A DNA stretch of 64,000 nt from Panopea generosa (GCA_029582155.1 CM055901.1:52891206-52955205), one strand, 5' to 3'; numbered from the stretch's first letter, positions 48,991 through 60,009 are shown. Notes: a model not told the origin generated them from the letters alone. Numbers and translations: made by a program.

Positions 48991-49738
48991 CAAACAATAA
49001 ATGATGCCCCCACTGTAGTGAAGAAGACTTCCATATTTGTTTGCTCCTGTCCGTCCGTCCTAGCATCTGATCGGATTTTTTTGCCTTACTTATCTTGACC
49101 AGTTTCGTCACAGAATCCAAACACTTTACAGAAATCTTGGTCATCGTGGGAAGTTATGTATTCGTGTTTTTGACACCTTGCAATCTGTACGGGGAAAGTT
49201 ATACCACTTTAATAGAAATGCTATACAGGGTTTTAGAGATGAAGCCCGGACAAGCTAAAGGTAGACGGACAGACCGATGGACGGACCGACGGACAGACGA
49301 CACTGCCAATACTAATATGCGAGTTTTACGCTCTGTAATTCTTCTCATTAATATCTATCTGTTTCAATGTTTCATTGAAATCCCTGGAGTTATTCTCCGG
49401 GCAAAGGTGCGACGGACGGACCAATAGAGAGACGGACGGACAGACAAAGCGGAAACTTAATTATTAAGTAAATTTGTGTTTTATTACAAAACGTATAACA
49501 ATCATTTCTTTTATTGACAGCTTTTTGCCTGTTACAATGCAACGGCTTTTTGTACGAAACACCTTATAAAAGTTTTATCAACGAAACATAGAGAAAAAAA
49601 TATATGTTTAAACATTGCCTTGAAACAAGATTAAAAATGTTCTCGTCTACGTCAAGAGACTTTCCTTCCAAACCATCAACCCTGTATCCCTTGTTTGTGA
49701 ATTCTATGACATAGCCACTCGTTGTCTCTTTCCCTCAA
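48991..49738. other. GGAC/GTCC-rich dispersed repeat region and 3' flank of the Ginger1-like gene
   Basis: It contains TCCGTCCGTCC, ACGGACAGACCGATGGACGG and GACGGACGGACAGAC phrases that recur in other dispersed modules of this window. On the minus strand an AATAAA (plus-strand TTTATT near 49510) lies about 230 bp downstream of the OTU stop codon and could be its polyadenylation signal. Confidence 0.45.
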
Positions 49739-50400
49739 CTATTCTTCGTTCCTATGGCTATTGACCGAAGCTCCGTCCAAGATGTCGTCGCTAAAGAACC
49801 TGAAGTAATTTGCTGGGATGATTTTCCGAATTCGAGTATACGGCGGTCTTGAAAACTCCTCGCCCTCCTCATCTAGAACTGTGACGAAATGGTCGCCTGT
49901 GTTCCGGATGAAAACTGCACTGGAGTTGACACCCTCATCAGACAATGGTTTATATTCTAACCACTTCCAGCTATCTCCGCATCTCGAATACACATAAACG
50001 ATGGTTCGGGTTATTGTTGCAAATGCGAAAATCTCAACTTCAGTTCCCAATGTATCATCAGTGGCCACCATTGACTGGTCGAGATAACGATCTGCTGGAT
50101 CACGCATAACACTTCATTAAATTCTCATTTTCTTTCATGAACTCAACAAGGACATGTCGGAGTAATCTATGCATTGTTTGCACACCAAACACGTTGTCGC
50201 TGAATGTTCTAAACAGACAATTACCATCTCTACGCATGGAAACAGTACGTGTTGGTTTTGTGCCGCGCGATATATACCAGTATTGTATGAATTCTTCACC
50301 TTCGCATGAAATACGTTGGATATTTGTTCTTGCCAATCCTTATCCACAGATTGGAACGATTCATTGGCACTTTCATTAATAACAGTAACATCACCGGCAT
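49739..50400 (-). pseudogene. OTU cysteine-protease domain, frame-broken
   Basis: Two overlapping open frames together cover an OTU fold. Around 50250-50200 is the nucleophile motif RRDGNCLFRTFSDNVFG (Asp, Gly-Asn-Cys). After a frame change near 50100-50107 come GTEVEIFAFATI and, near the end, GDHFVTVL, which supplies the catalytic His position. The C-terminus runs past the OTU fold to a TAG/TAA near 49739. A second break lies near 50260-50300, between a Lys-rich linker with KDWQEQISNVF and the OTU start. In Ginger1 transposases this domain follows the integrase on the same polypeptide, as here. Its role in transposition is not established. It could alternatively be an unrelated OTU gene, but the order, strand and spacing argue against that. 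Confidence 0.75.
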
Positions 50401-50467
50401 CAGAAACCTTTTTCTTTTTAAGAGGGAATTGACGCTCGTCCTTACTTTCTGTATTAACATTTTACTC

Positions 50468-50940
50468 TTAACATCCTACATCATGCTTCGTTTCCGTCAT
50501 AAACACTTTCTGAGAATCTCCTTCTGCTGCACTTGTATCATCTTCATCCTCGCCTGTCCTGTAAATTGTAAGTCTGCTTCCATTTAAGTATATCTTAAGC
50601 CCTTCTAAGAAGTATGCCCTTTCCCACTTACTTTTGTTATGCGATATGGTCCTTTCCACTTTGTTTTAAGCTTCCCTCCTTTTCGAGTTGTCTTTCGAGT
50701 GTTATGCACTAGGACCTGGTCGCCGATACAAAACGTGTTCTCCGATATGGAAGAGTCATGATACTGTTTCTGTTTTGACTTTGCCGTTTTTATGTTTGAT
50801 GATACCTTTTCTCTTCCACACGCTAACTCTATGGAAGATTCACATCTTTGCCTGAGTAATGTTTCATGGTTCTGACTTTCACCTCCTTCCGTTTGTGGAA
50901 TGTTTAATTCAATGGGAAGCAGAGCTTGTCTACCATACAC
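50468..50940 (-). pseudogene. Integrase C-terminal (GPY/F-like) region and linker
   Basis: The open frame 50605-50940 starts at YGRQALLPIELN, a universal Gypsy-type integrase motif. It runs through an SH3-like stretch, FCIGDQVLVHN, and ends with KWKGPYRITKVSGKG, which is the GPY/F signature. The frame then stops. The adjoining frame (50468-50659) continues AYFLEGLKIYLNGS and an acidic linker, so one base is gained or lost near 50610-50620, next to a GGG. Upstream, the frame differs from that of the catalytic core by a break near 50955-50960. DNA-binding and multimer contacts are the known role of this region in integrases. Confidence 0.8.
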
Positions 50941-51328
50941 ATGATAAAAGGGTGTTTGCTTTGTGGACGCATGTTTCTGTATGCAAATAATACATAGGGT
51001 AACTTCACATCCCAGTCATTATGGGCTGAGTTAATGTAGTTGATAAGCATGCTACATTTAGTTCTATTAAAACGTTCTGTGTGACCCCAAGTCTGTGGAT
51101 GATACGAGGCTGCTATTCGGTGATCTATCCCAAATTGTTGGCATATTCGGTTGTTCAGATCGGTGCAAAATTCCCTTCCTTGGTCTGTTATCAGAACAGT
51201 CGGGCATCCATGAGTAGCCATACATTTTGTGAAGACACTCATAACCTGTTCAGCTGATTTGTCCTGAATTGCCTCTGCTTCTACCCATTTCGTGAAATAG
51301 TCTGTAATAACCACGACGAACTTGTTAC
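50904..51328 (-). pseudogene. Integrase/transposase catalytic core (DDE)
   Basis: The exon starts at an AG|GT boundary (51328). It encodes an RNase H-like core with the three acidic residues in place: Asp in VITDYFTKW, Asp in VLITDQGREF, Glu in GHTERFNRT. The surrounding motifs YHPQT and VLFAYRN also fit Gypsy-type integrases. A Trp replaces the usual Asn in PQTNG. The frame runs off near 50955, where a shift is needed to reach YGRQALLP. The first two bases complete a split Gly codon with the preceding exon at 53248. The frame matches over 140 codons, so the core is recent or was under selection. Confidence 0.85.
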
Positions 51329-51479
51329 CTGAAAAGCAGATTAGAAAGTTTTCAACTTTACACCAACCTTTACCAACAACATTTGTTTCATTATTATGCG
51401 CAGGATTCGTTCTTGCTTATGTGTGCTAGATTTCATATCCACAGTCAACATCACATTGATCTTCAAACGGAAATACAAC

Positions 51480-51514
51480 CAACCATACAACCATACATGC
51501 AACCATACATACAA

Positions 51515-51553
<39 letters not shown>

Positions 51554-51720
51554 TCTAGCCATACACACATACATGCATGCATTCATTCAGGCATACATAC
51601 ATGCGTTAATGCATGCATATAGTCAGCCAGCCAGCCTGTCAGCCAGTCGGCCCGGCCCGGCCCCACCCGCCCGCCCGCCAGCCAGTCAGCCAGCCAGCAA
51701 GCCAGTCATGCGTACATGCA
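51480..51720. repeat. CAGC/CATA-rich simple repeat
   Basis: Alternating (CAGC)n, CATACATGCAT and CCGCCCGC phrases. Overlapping Gln/Pro/Ala/Ser ORFs on the plus strand (51383-51725) are by-products. Confidence 0.88.
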
Positions 51721-51924
51721 TATAACCATGCATGTAACCATGCATGCGTATACATTGAATATACGTATATCAAATGTATTGTATATAAAATCTACATTAT
51801 TATTGTATACATATTTTTGGTGGCGGCGGCGACGTAATGCTAAGGCACAAGTAACTAAAAGTGTTGGGGTATTGGAGGTTAATGTGGGGGTTGGAGGGGA
51901 GGGGATTGGAGTATTTTGGATTGT

Positions 51925-52375
51925 TGCACTCTACACATCGTCTCATCACCACTTACATATATTCTAAGTTTCAAGTCAATACCTTGAATAGTTTATGAGT
52001 TGTGCTCCGGACACAAAATATGACAGACAGATTTAACATTTGAAATCTATTTGTGACCTTGACCTCCGACCTACCCACCAGTTCATGTGCACGCACATCG
52101 TCCCATCGCCACCTACATATATCCTTAGTTTAAAGTCAATACCTTGAATCGTTATTAAGTTATTCTCCGGACACGAAATATGACGGACATATTTGACATT
52201 TGAGCTCAATTTGTGACCTTGACCTTTAACCTACGGACCCGGTTCACGTGCTCTGCGTATCGTCTCATCGCCACCTACCGTTATGCCAAGTTTGAAGTCA
52301 TTACCTTGAATGGTTGTTAAGTTATGCTCCGGACACGGAATATGACGGACGGACAGACGCACGCGCCGTCACATA
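51925..52375 (+). repeat. 161-bp tandem unit, nearly three copies
   Basis: The marker CGTCTCATC/CGTCCCATCG occurs at 51939, 52099 and 52261, spaced 160-162 bp. Each copy holds AAGTCAATACCTTGAAT, GTTATGCTCCGGACACGAA, ATATGACGGAC and GTGACCTTGACC. The last copy ends in GGACGGACAGACGCACGCGC. This looks like a dispersed module widespread in bivalve genomes, judging by its phrases. No coding capacity. Confidence 0.85.
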
Positions 52376-53247
52376 ATACGTCCCGTTTTTCCAAAAATGC
52401 GCGTATAAAAAGGAAATTACATTGAGATAACATGTTAATATTAACAAATCTGTACGCTTTAATATTCATAATGGGTGCACTTGGGACAACTTTGATTGTT
52501 TCTTGATGTATTAAACATTCTCAGAATTAATCTGCTTATTATAAGAAAATGAGTGGTTTTCATAATGGAGAAGGGCAACACAAAATGTAAAAGTAATTAC
52601 ATGTTATGAAGCCGATTCAACAAGGAAGTCATACTTCCAAAGTTTAGACATGTTTATTTTTTGGAGTGTATTAAGGATTTGGATCGGATCACATAGCATT
52701 CAGTCGTAATTCAAATGGATCATTATCAAAATTATGCACACCCACCCTGAAGTCGATGTTTTTGTCACCCAGCGACTTTTGATTGTTTCGAAACACAAAA
52801 TTATGCTTAAACGGGCACCGGTTTAGATCTTCTGTGCGAGCAGAAGTGTTTCTTGCCAGAATGTAATCAGTATATATATCCAAACAAGGATTTCGATTGG
52901 CATTCTATGCTTGAAAACATGTGTACCGCTTACAAAGAATACATTGAATGACTGCACTACAGTTTGAGACAGAGATAAAACCGTGCTACTGTTGCCACTA
53001 CTTTTTCAAATATCCCACGTACCAGTTACGTCCGTTAAATTTCGTTGAATTGAACAGAAGTCCCATGTATTTGGCTTCTTCGCCTGTCCGTTTGTATTAC
53101 CTTGATTTCTTCTTTATTTAAACCTATAGCCCAGTTTCGACGAAACTTTACATAGTTAATCAGTACGGTGCTTAGTTGTGCATACGAATTGTCGACAAGA
53201 TATTTTTGGCGTTATGCCCTTAATTTTTAACATATTTATTTACATAC

Positions 53248-53428
53248 CAGTTGGCATGGTTTCTAAGGGGCCAATGAGATCCATGTCCACTTGTTTAAAG
53301 GCATCCGAAGGAACTGGTACCGACTGTAGTGGTTTCTTTGCTTTTTTTCAAGTCAGCTTTCCGATCAAATGTCTTAACCTCCTCATAGCAGCCTTTCCAG
53401 TAAAACCTTTCGGCAATTTTTCCCCCAT
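53248..53428 (-). pseudogene. Integrase middle exon, degenerate zinc-finger to LIGPL segment
   Basis: An acceptor TTACTTCTTTCAG ends at 53429. The exon encodes GGKIAERFYWKGCYEEVKTF in one frame. After a break in a seven-A run it continues with LQSVPVPSDAFKQVDMDLIG and LETMPT in another, ending at the GTATGT donor (53247). The KIAERFYWKG and DLIGPL blocks are typical of this integrase family. The CxxC that should follow 'VKTF' is missing, about ten residues short, so the zinc finger lacks its two cysteines. The five-G run near the start is a second likely frame break. Confidence 0.75.
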
Positions 53429-54249
53429 CTGAAAGAAGTAAAACTAAAATTTCTTGATCAAACACTACGCATTCTTATGAATTCAAATCTCATTCTCATA
53501 TGTGCATACAATTATGGGTTCTTGTGTGCGCGCAAGTTTTATTTAAGTGGAATAGAAGAACTTTAACCTAAACAAAAACCTAATAATTTGCGACAGATGG
53601 ACCGACAGTCTGTTCTGCGATGTGATCATAGTAATCTTATACCCAGTAGCCATGTACATTATCTTATTTCTCATACACACATGCAGAGTATAAAATGGAT
53701 GGAAATGAAATATACTGACGCAAAAATAATCCATGCACTTTAACTGACAGAGCTGCACCACGCAATCTTTGCACGTGTATGTCAAGCGAAGTGTTTTACA
53801 CGCTTTATTTGTTAAAGTTCCATAAGACTTTTAATTACAGGTAAAAACAGGTAAAACAGTTGTCCAAATAGAAAATATGCATAATTAAATGATAAGAAAA
53901 ACACTGATTTTAATATTACACATGAACTTATACAGTTAGTACCATAAAGGGAGGTAATCAAAATAATGGATTCAGTAATACTTTCTACAATGTTAATCAA
54001 ATATTCAAACCTATGACAAATATATCAGAGAACAATTATTGAAAATAAGATTTTACAAGAAAAGAATGTATTTTATGTTCATAAAAAAAATGTTGCAGCC
54101 ACATTCAAAACAAAGGCATTATGAGCCTTTAAACATACTGGACGATTTACTAAACGATGCGGTCATTTGAATTGTTGATTTGACTTAAATGAGAGTTGGG
54201 CATACTCAGCTTTGACTGACAAGACGCCCACGAGGGCCTGAATCGCTCT

Positions 54250-55130
54250 AACGGGTTTCAAGCTTGACACATAAATAGGGGTAGCATCATTTTTAAAATG
54301 AAAACAAACTCGATGAGGATCAGGCCAAAATTGTTAGTTACCTAGTTTTTAACCCATTCTGACCCGGTTTCAAACATGGCTTAGATTTTATTTAGACAAA
54401 CGTTCTCTCAAAGTTTCATGACGATCAAGCAAAAAAGTGTGGCCTCTAGAGTGCTCACAAGATTTTGACTATTATTTAACCTAGATTTTGACCCCAGCTG
54501 GCCCACTTTAAAATGAGGCCAATAACTTATGGTAATACACATTATATCCAAATTTCATAAAAATAGGTTAAGTATTACAGATTCAATTGCATAAATAAAG
54601 CAAAATAAAAAAATGCATTGTTTTGCTATGTCAAGGGCCACAACTCTAGTGGGTAATGGTCTGATCAAGACCATTATCAATCTCATCCAAGATCTAAATG
54701 GTCATACACATTCTAAGCAAGTTTGGTTAGTTCGGTAAAGAAATAAACAATACATCAAGAGCTTTTTGCAAAATAAAGCATTTTTGCTTATTAAGAGGCC
54801 ATAACATTTGTGTTCCTAGTCCGATCTGGTCCGTCGAACTTGTCCGAGGTATTGTTGCTGTACACATTATGTCCAAGGTTGGGCAAGATCGGGGAAGAAT
54901 TAAAGACTTTATCGCGTAAACAAGGCAAATAAAGCTTTTTTTGCTTTTTAAGGGGCCATTACTCTGAATATCCTGGTCCGATCTGATCCGTTATCAAACT
55001 CATCCGAGATATTGTAGTTATAAACATCTGACCAAGTTTGGTTGAGATTGCATCAAAACTGTGGACTTAATCGCGTAAACAATAAAAGTTTACCGACGGA
55101 CGGACGGACAATGAACGATCCACCACGACA
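54250..55130 (+). repeat. Modular dispersed repeat, about 170-200-bp units
   Basis: Recurring phrases in order are GGGGCCATAACTCT or AGAGGCCATAAC, GGTCCGATCTGATCCG, AACTCATCCGAGATATTG, GACCAAGTTTGGTTGAGAT and GACTTAATCGCGTAAACAA. They occur in at least three diverged cycles (54500-54690, 54790-54900, 54950-55080). The region ends GACGGACGGACGGACAATGA and runs directly into the family B SINE body at ~55139. No coding capacity. Confidence 0.75.
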
Positions 55131-55138
55131 ATAGCCCT

Positions 55139-55312
55139 ACTGGTTCGATGGACCTCGACAATATAGCTCTTTATCTGAGTAAGTTGGCAGTTTTATTACG
55201 GAGGATAGGGGTCTGGTAGTGGTAAATAACCAAGGAACGATGGTTAACCTGTATATGACTTAAAGATTGTTGAAAAACGGGCGTTAAATTCCTAACAAAA
55301 CCAAACCAGAAA
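55139..55312 (+). mobile_element. SINE family B, 5'-truncated
   Basis: Starts ACTGGTTCGATGGACCTCGAC and follows the family body (CAATATAGCTC, GTAAGTTGGCAGTTTTATTACGG, GAACGATGGTTAACCTG). The end is TATGACTTAAAGATTGTTGA, CGGGCGTTAAATTCCTAACA. It is joined to the preceding modular repeat without a gap. Confidence 0.8.
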
Positions 55313-55540
55313 ATAGCCACGTGATAACTGTAAAATACAATGCTCCACCTCTTAGACAGGAGGTAGGCGGTATCCACATTGAATGAACTTAACTGCAAAT
55401 ATATGAGAATGTTGAAAAAACCCCTGACTTATTCGATTGTTATGCGATTATTTTTTGATTAGTGAAAAAAATTAAACAAGTTATTTGGCTAGTACTAGTA
55501 GGACAAACGGTGAATCATTAAACAATAGCTGCTTAAAAAT

Positions 55541-55714
55541 GAGTTTAGCCTCCGTTCTTCAACAATCTATCAGTCATATACAGGCGGGCAATTTACTTAA
55601 CCATCGTTCCTGGATTTATTTCCAGTACCAGACCATATGGTCGGTCGAGGTACACCGTGGGGCTCGAACCATCAACCCCCAGAGGTGACCTTATCCACTC
55701 AAGGAGGCGGGCAA
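55541..55714 (-). mobile_element. SINE family B, near full length
   Basis: On the minus strand it has a tRNA-like head GCCCGCCTCCTTGAGTGGAT with box A and, 35 bases on, box B GATGGTTCGAGCCCCACGG. Then come CTCGACCGACCATATGGTCT, GGAACGATGGTTAAGTAAAT, TATGACTGATAGATTGTTGA and AACGGAGGCTAAACTC. This copy shows what the 5' part of the family looks like. Confidence 0.82.
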
Positions 55715-56282
55715 CTTAAAGGAGTAATACCCATTTGCATATTTTCTTTTGCGTAAGTTGTTTTCAGGCCAAAGGAATCAGGACATGTACACATATAAAA
55801 CGCACACGAACTGTCCGGTGGAAAATGTTAATATTCTCCTTATATTTTCTTCAAACCAACTGAAAAATACGATCGTGTTTTTGGCTGGATGGTTAACCCG
55901 ATTGGGGTGAGTTGGGGGCAAGTAGAAATTAAGAACCTTAAAACAACAAGGTCACGTTTCATCATCATTCTTACGAGATTCGCATTTATAAATTCATAAT
56001 AATTATTAATCAATTAAAACTGTTGAATAAATACAAATTATCATAAATAAAAAAAGACCTCCATAAATGTCAACTTTGATTGTTAAAGATGCACGCCTCC
56101 AGATTTATGTATAATTTTTCGAAATTTACAAAAATACTTTTTTTATCAAATAAAACAAATCTAACCATAATTTTTTCTTTTCTTAAAAATAGTTTTTGCT
56201 TGTTTAACCTATATAAAACTGATATTGAAATAAAGAACTGACATAAAAATGAACATTGATTCGTATCTCTTTTATATCAGAG

Positions 56283-56396
56283 ACGAATGATAATGAGATG
56301 CAATATGTATACCAACCATCACGGAGATTGTGACCGGTGGGGACCCATGGATTAATATTCAGACGCGCTTACGACAGAGCTAATCGGGCCCGGCAG
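56283..56396 (-). mobile_element. SINE family A, head half only
   Basis: Minus-strand GGCTGCCGGGCCCGATTAGC start with box A, a damaged box B (GGACCCATGG on the plus strand has lost the TTCGAAC core), and body to the CATTATCATTCGTCTC segment, where it stops. Confidence 0.8.
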
Positions 56397-58822
56397 CCAT
56401 TACAAAAGCAAGCATGATTGAATTTGTAAAATATGAAACTAACCCTCCGCTTGATAACGAAAAATTAATATTGCGGTTAGTGTCGATGTAGACCCAGATC
56501 AGCCTGCACAATCAAGGTATGCACTGTTTGCCTCGCAGTCAGTAAATTATCAAATTCAACATTTCTAATCAGGAATGGAATTAAAGCAAAAAATGGTCCA
56601 TGATATATATTCAACGGGCTCATAGAGAATAATAAATAAAACTTTATTTAGCGAAAAAAAAGAGAAATCGTATTTGACAGCTTTTTTATTCATCATCATG
56701 TTAAATTGGTGCATCCATTGATGTCTGATAATACCATTTTAAAGTAAATTTAGATGAAGCGTTGTTGAGTAGTATTTTTAATATTTGCATAACTTGTTTT
56801 TTTGTTTTATCATAGTGTTTATTTTACCTATAACTAGCCCATATGACATCATAACCTAGTCTACTAGTTACCTGGACAAATATGATTTTTTAACCTTTGA
56901 TGGATAGTGTTATACGGAATATATTTGCCTACAGGCATATTGCACAAAATATATGGTACTGTCCAGTTACTGGCATCCTGCTGAGCTTTCATAATCCACT
57001 AACACTACAGTCACACCATGTGGTAATGAAAAAAAACCATGCATATTGTACCCCAATTTGCATAATTCACCTTAGATTTTATGACCCCAGGGTTCAAGAT
57101 AGGATGTATGTTATATTGCATAGTATTATGGACAATTACTTTCAGTTATTTAGGGGTTCAATACCAATGGAAAGAAATTATGTTACGTCGGTCCACTTTT
57201 TGTAACGTTCATCCTCTATATTAGAGTGACATTAAACAAAATCTCTAAATTTTTGTTCATTTTTGGGGGGATAAATTATTCATATCTTAGTTGCACTCTG
57301 CAAACATAAAATACTTCATACATTGAAAAAAAGTGAAATTGATTCTATAAATTAAAAGAAAGAAAGAATGTATATGCAAGTAGGGGAGTGGGAGGCGAAC
57401 GTCACGAGGACGGACGTTCCATTTCCGTGTATATCTTTCCAAAATAACCATTTTTTTTACATTTTATATAGTACCTCGGTATAACAGCAGGTGAATGTAT
57501 ATCATTCTATTTATCTTCTTGGAAGAATATATACCAGGGATGCAGACGTTACAGTTTTTTTGTCACAAATTAAAATTTTCTTATTTTATGTATTATTTCA
57601 CAAATAAACTATAATTAAAGCAAATATATCTCCTCGGAGTCATGCATTACAATGTGATACACGAACATGTTGTAAATATGATAAAATCAAAATTGTATGT
57701 ATATTATTTTGTGTGATATTTGTCCGTAGTAAATGGTATAAATTTATAATGAATATATCCAATTTCTCTTTAATACAATGAATGTATAAACAAAATAAAA
57801 TGTATTTTAGTTACGTTTCAACCCCAAATAATAACAATCCAATACTATCACACACTAATTAAAAACAAAAACCGTAAGTTATGATTGTGACACATAATCA
57901 TGGTGTGAAACACTATAAAGTTTATGCATTAACCTATTAGCCTTGTACGAAACCTCAGTTTGGTGATACGAAACGTCTGTAATTCATCCAAAGCTCTCTT
58001 AAATAAAAGAAAATCATAGTTTTTTTTGCAAAAAAACTACATTTAGGTTATATTGATATGTTATAGTAATAATGTTTTTTTTTAAAAATCATTTACCTAC
58101 GTTTTAAACAAAAAAGGCCCATTAACTGTGCAACATGCATGTCTTCTGTTTGGTCCGAAATGTGGTAGATAATACATCTATAAAAAGACAAGAATTATTA
58201 ATAAAGTCCGTCATGTCGCATGAACTATTTAACAAACAAAATATAACCATTCCCTATTTGTAAATGATAGTAGGGATATTGATAAAAAAATTAATAGTTA
58301 ACTTCTCTAGTTTACAAATTACCCCACCAATCACCAGAAATCAAGCATTTATTAAAGTATACAAACACGCACAAAACGATAAAAAGTAATTTTATTTTAT
58401 CATGAGAAACTTATTTTTTTTTATTTTCTTTCATATCTTGTATTGTTTTCTTTCTTTTCATGGCTGTTTGTTGTAATTAACTACTGTCAGAAACACCACT
58501 GCGGTTTGTTATGGTGTGACGCGATTCTCCTGAGCTCAAGTCACGCACAGATCTCGTCACGCACGAAAGTGAGATTTCACCTTTTCGAATTTGAGAATAT
58601 AATATATATAATAATACTTGTTTATCATTTTCAATATCTATTATCTTAGTATCAATTGCTATCTGTTTTAAAAGTTTTGAAATTTTGATGTTGATTTGGA
58701 GGCATGTCTCTTTAACATATTCCCACATTTAACATCAACGGTTGACCAGCGAATAATTATCGAGCACATTATGACATATATTGTACACTAAAAAAGGAAG
58801 TAAAACAAACTAATTTACTCAC

Positions 58823-59086
58823 GTCTTTAGAACTCCGAGGTGACCGCCATGCTGGTGAGAATGAATACTTTCTATTATCTCTCTTGTGTTTCCTTTCCCT
58901 TCTTTATGACTTTAAGTCGCGACCCTTTCTTTCCGGAGTTGTAAAACAACACGTCTTCTTCAATAACAAATGCTGCACATTTGCGTCGAAAATTCCCTTT
59001 TCTTGACTTACTTTTTATAATGTTTTCGGGATAAATCTTATGTTTTAAAAAAACACTTCAATTTCGACGTACACTGAGTGGTCCAT
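58823..59086 (-). pseudogene. Integrase N-terminal exon with His-rich zinc-finger start
   Basis: From an ATG at 59086 the minus strand reads MDHSVYVEIEVF. After a break in a seven-T run it continues YPENIIKSKSRKGNFRRKCA, FVIEEDVLFYNSGKKGSRLK and KGKETQEIIESIHSHQHGGH, then LGVLK, and ends at AC|GTGAGT (58822). 'YPxx...FRRKC' corresponds to the conserved N-terminal block of Ginger1/Gypsy integrases. 'H..H..GGHLG..K' is the start of the HHCC zinc finger. The ATG fits as the true start because nothing recognisable precedes it. The break is a single base in a homopolymer. Confidence 0.8.
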
Positions 59087-60009
59087 TTTGGGAGTTTAAT
59101 CACATGTCTACGAACTACCCCTTATGTAGACAAGACGAAAGCTTTGATCTTGCCGAAAAGTTGGTTTGGCATCACAGCCTTTGATCCTGGAAGAACGTGA
59201 CACTAGTTGCACGTGGTTGCATTCTTCTACAAATCAAGAGAAGCGGTATCTTCTGCGCCGAACTTAACACCTAATCAAAGAGGTCGAAGACACATTTTTT
59301 TCCATTTGAATTAAATGATTTTTGCCGATTAGCTTTGTTCAAATCGGTGTATTTACATCATAAATATTTTTCTGACAGGGTGGTTGAACAAGCAAAGAAA
59401 TCTGTCAAATGTATATTAAAATAAAAAAGATGAATATTTTTGCTGAAACAGTTCATAAAAGCTCCATCAGACCCATTACAAACATGGCTAAACCGGTCCC
59501 GTCTTTAAACAAATCGAGTGATGTAAGTCTGGGTGTGCGCTAGCCATATTTAATTTTCCTTCACTTTTTTAAGGCATAGTACCACCATTGCAAAAAGGAA
59601 GTGCTTCGCATAATGGCGGTTATAAATAATCCTCATTTCTTCTTCTTTAAAAATGCATTTTCCTTACTTTAATGCTCATTTTTTTATTTGAATGGCATTA
59701 TTGATGTATTTTGAACATTTTGATAGCATTGTCATGTTTGAATTGTGAATTTAAAAAAAAAATTGATGCTTGGAAATTGGGGTATGAATACATGATTTCG
59801 GAAGTCTTCTTTCACTTTGTCACCAGTGTACACACTGAGCAGAAAAAAATCTCTTATATGACACATGAACCCTACTTTTCTCATCATATTTTGAAAGTGC
59901 AGAGGTTGACAAATAGTAAAATGTAGGTTTCACTTCTTTCATTTGGGTTTCTTTATGAATGACAAGCCTTCAAACTTTATTCTATGGGACACAAAATACT
60001 TCCTTACAC
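59087..60009. other. 5' flank of the Ginger1-like gene, no gene recognised
   Basis: No ORF with recognised domain (59711-59926 unsupported). I looked here for a terminal inverted repeat matching the region near 49440-49700 and did not see one. Confidence 0.45.

Larger units (their letters stand above)
51329..53247 (-). other. 1.9-kb intron within the integrase
   Basis: Read on the minus strand it begins GTATGTAAAT at 53247 and ends CTGCTTTTCAG at 51329. Joining ACT-G to GT-AAC gives Thr-Gly-Asn in the conserved place before the KFVVVITD motif. Inside it are a CAGC-rich repeat (51480-51720) and a three-unit 161-bp tandem repeat (51925-52375). No ORF of note. Confidence 0.75.
53429..58822 (-). 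other. 5.4-kb intron of the Ginger1-like gene, filled with repeats
   Basis: Bounded on the minus strand by GTGAGTAAAT (58822) and CTTCTTTCAG (53429). It contains the modular dispersed repeat at 54250-55130, two family B SINEs (55139 plus, 55541 minus) and a family A SINE head (56283-56396). The rest, 56400-58820, is AT-rich with no recognised gene. The ORF at 56897-57205 has no known domain. Confidence 0.65.
49739..59086 (-). mobile_element. Ginger1-like DNA transposon or derived gene, intron-split, broken
   Basis: In transcription order on the minus strand: integrase N-terminal region (58823-59086), a degenerate exon (53248-53428), the DDE core (50904-51328), the GPY/F-type region (50468-50940) and an OTU protease domain (49739-50400). 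A Gypsy-like integrase followed by OTU and without reverse transcriptase is the known architecture of Ginger1 cut-and-paste transposases and of host genes descended from them. Two introns have canonical ends: GTGAGT...CAG (5.4 kb) and GTATGT...CAG (1.9 kb). At the second intron the split codon restores Gly exactly. Terminal inverted repeats or a CCGG/CCGT duplication were not found by eye. At least five frame breaks are present, so it is probably non-functional as written. Confidence 0.72.

Noticed and set aside
50137-50587. Plus-strand ORFs over the OTU region
   Set aside because: Antisense to the DGNC-containing OTU frame; no domain.
49739-51328. Integrase of a Ty3/Gypsy LTR retrotransposon
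   Set aside because: Preferred Ginger1 because an OTU domain follows the GPY/F region, no reverse transcriptase, RNase H or protease is seen upstream on this strand, no LTR pair was found, and splice-bounded introns interrupt the integrase. Not fully excluded.
53178-53432. Plus-strand ORF of 84 codons
   Set aside because: It lies antisense to the recognisable integrase exon at 53248-53428, and its translation matches nothing.
56897-57205. 102-codon ORF in the 5.4-kb intron
   Set aside because: No recognised domain and no supporting signals. Could be part of an unknown repeat, but not supported.
49440-59640. Terminal inverted repeats of the Ginger1-like element
   Set aside because: Searched by eye on both sides of the coding blocks; no convincing inverted match longer than chance was seen, so no element ends are claimed.
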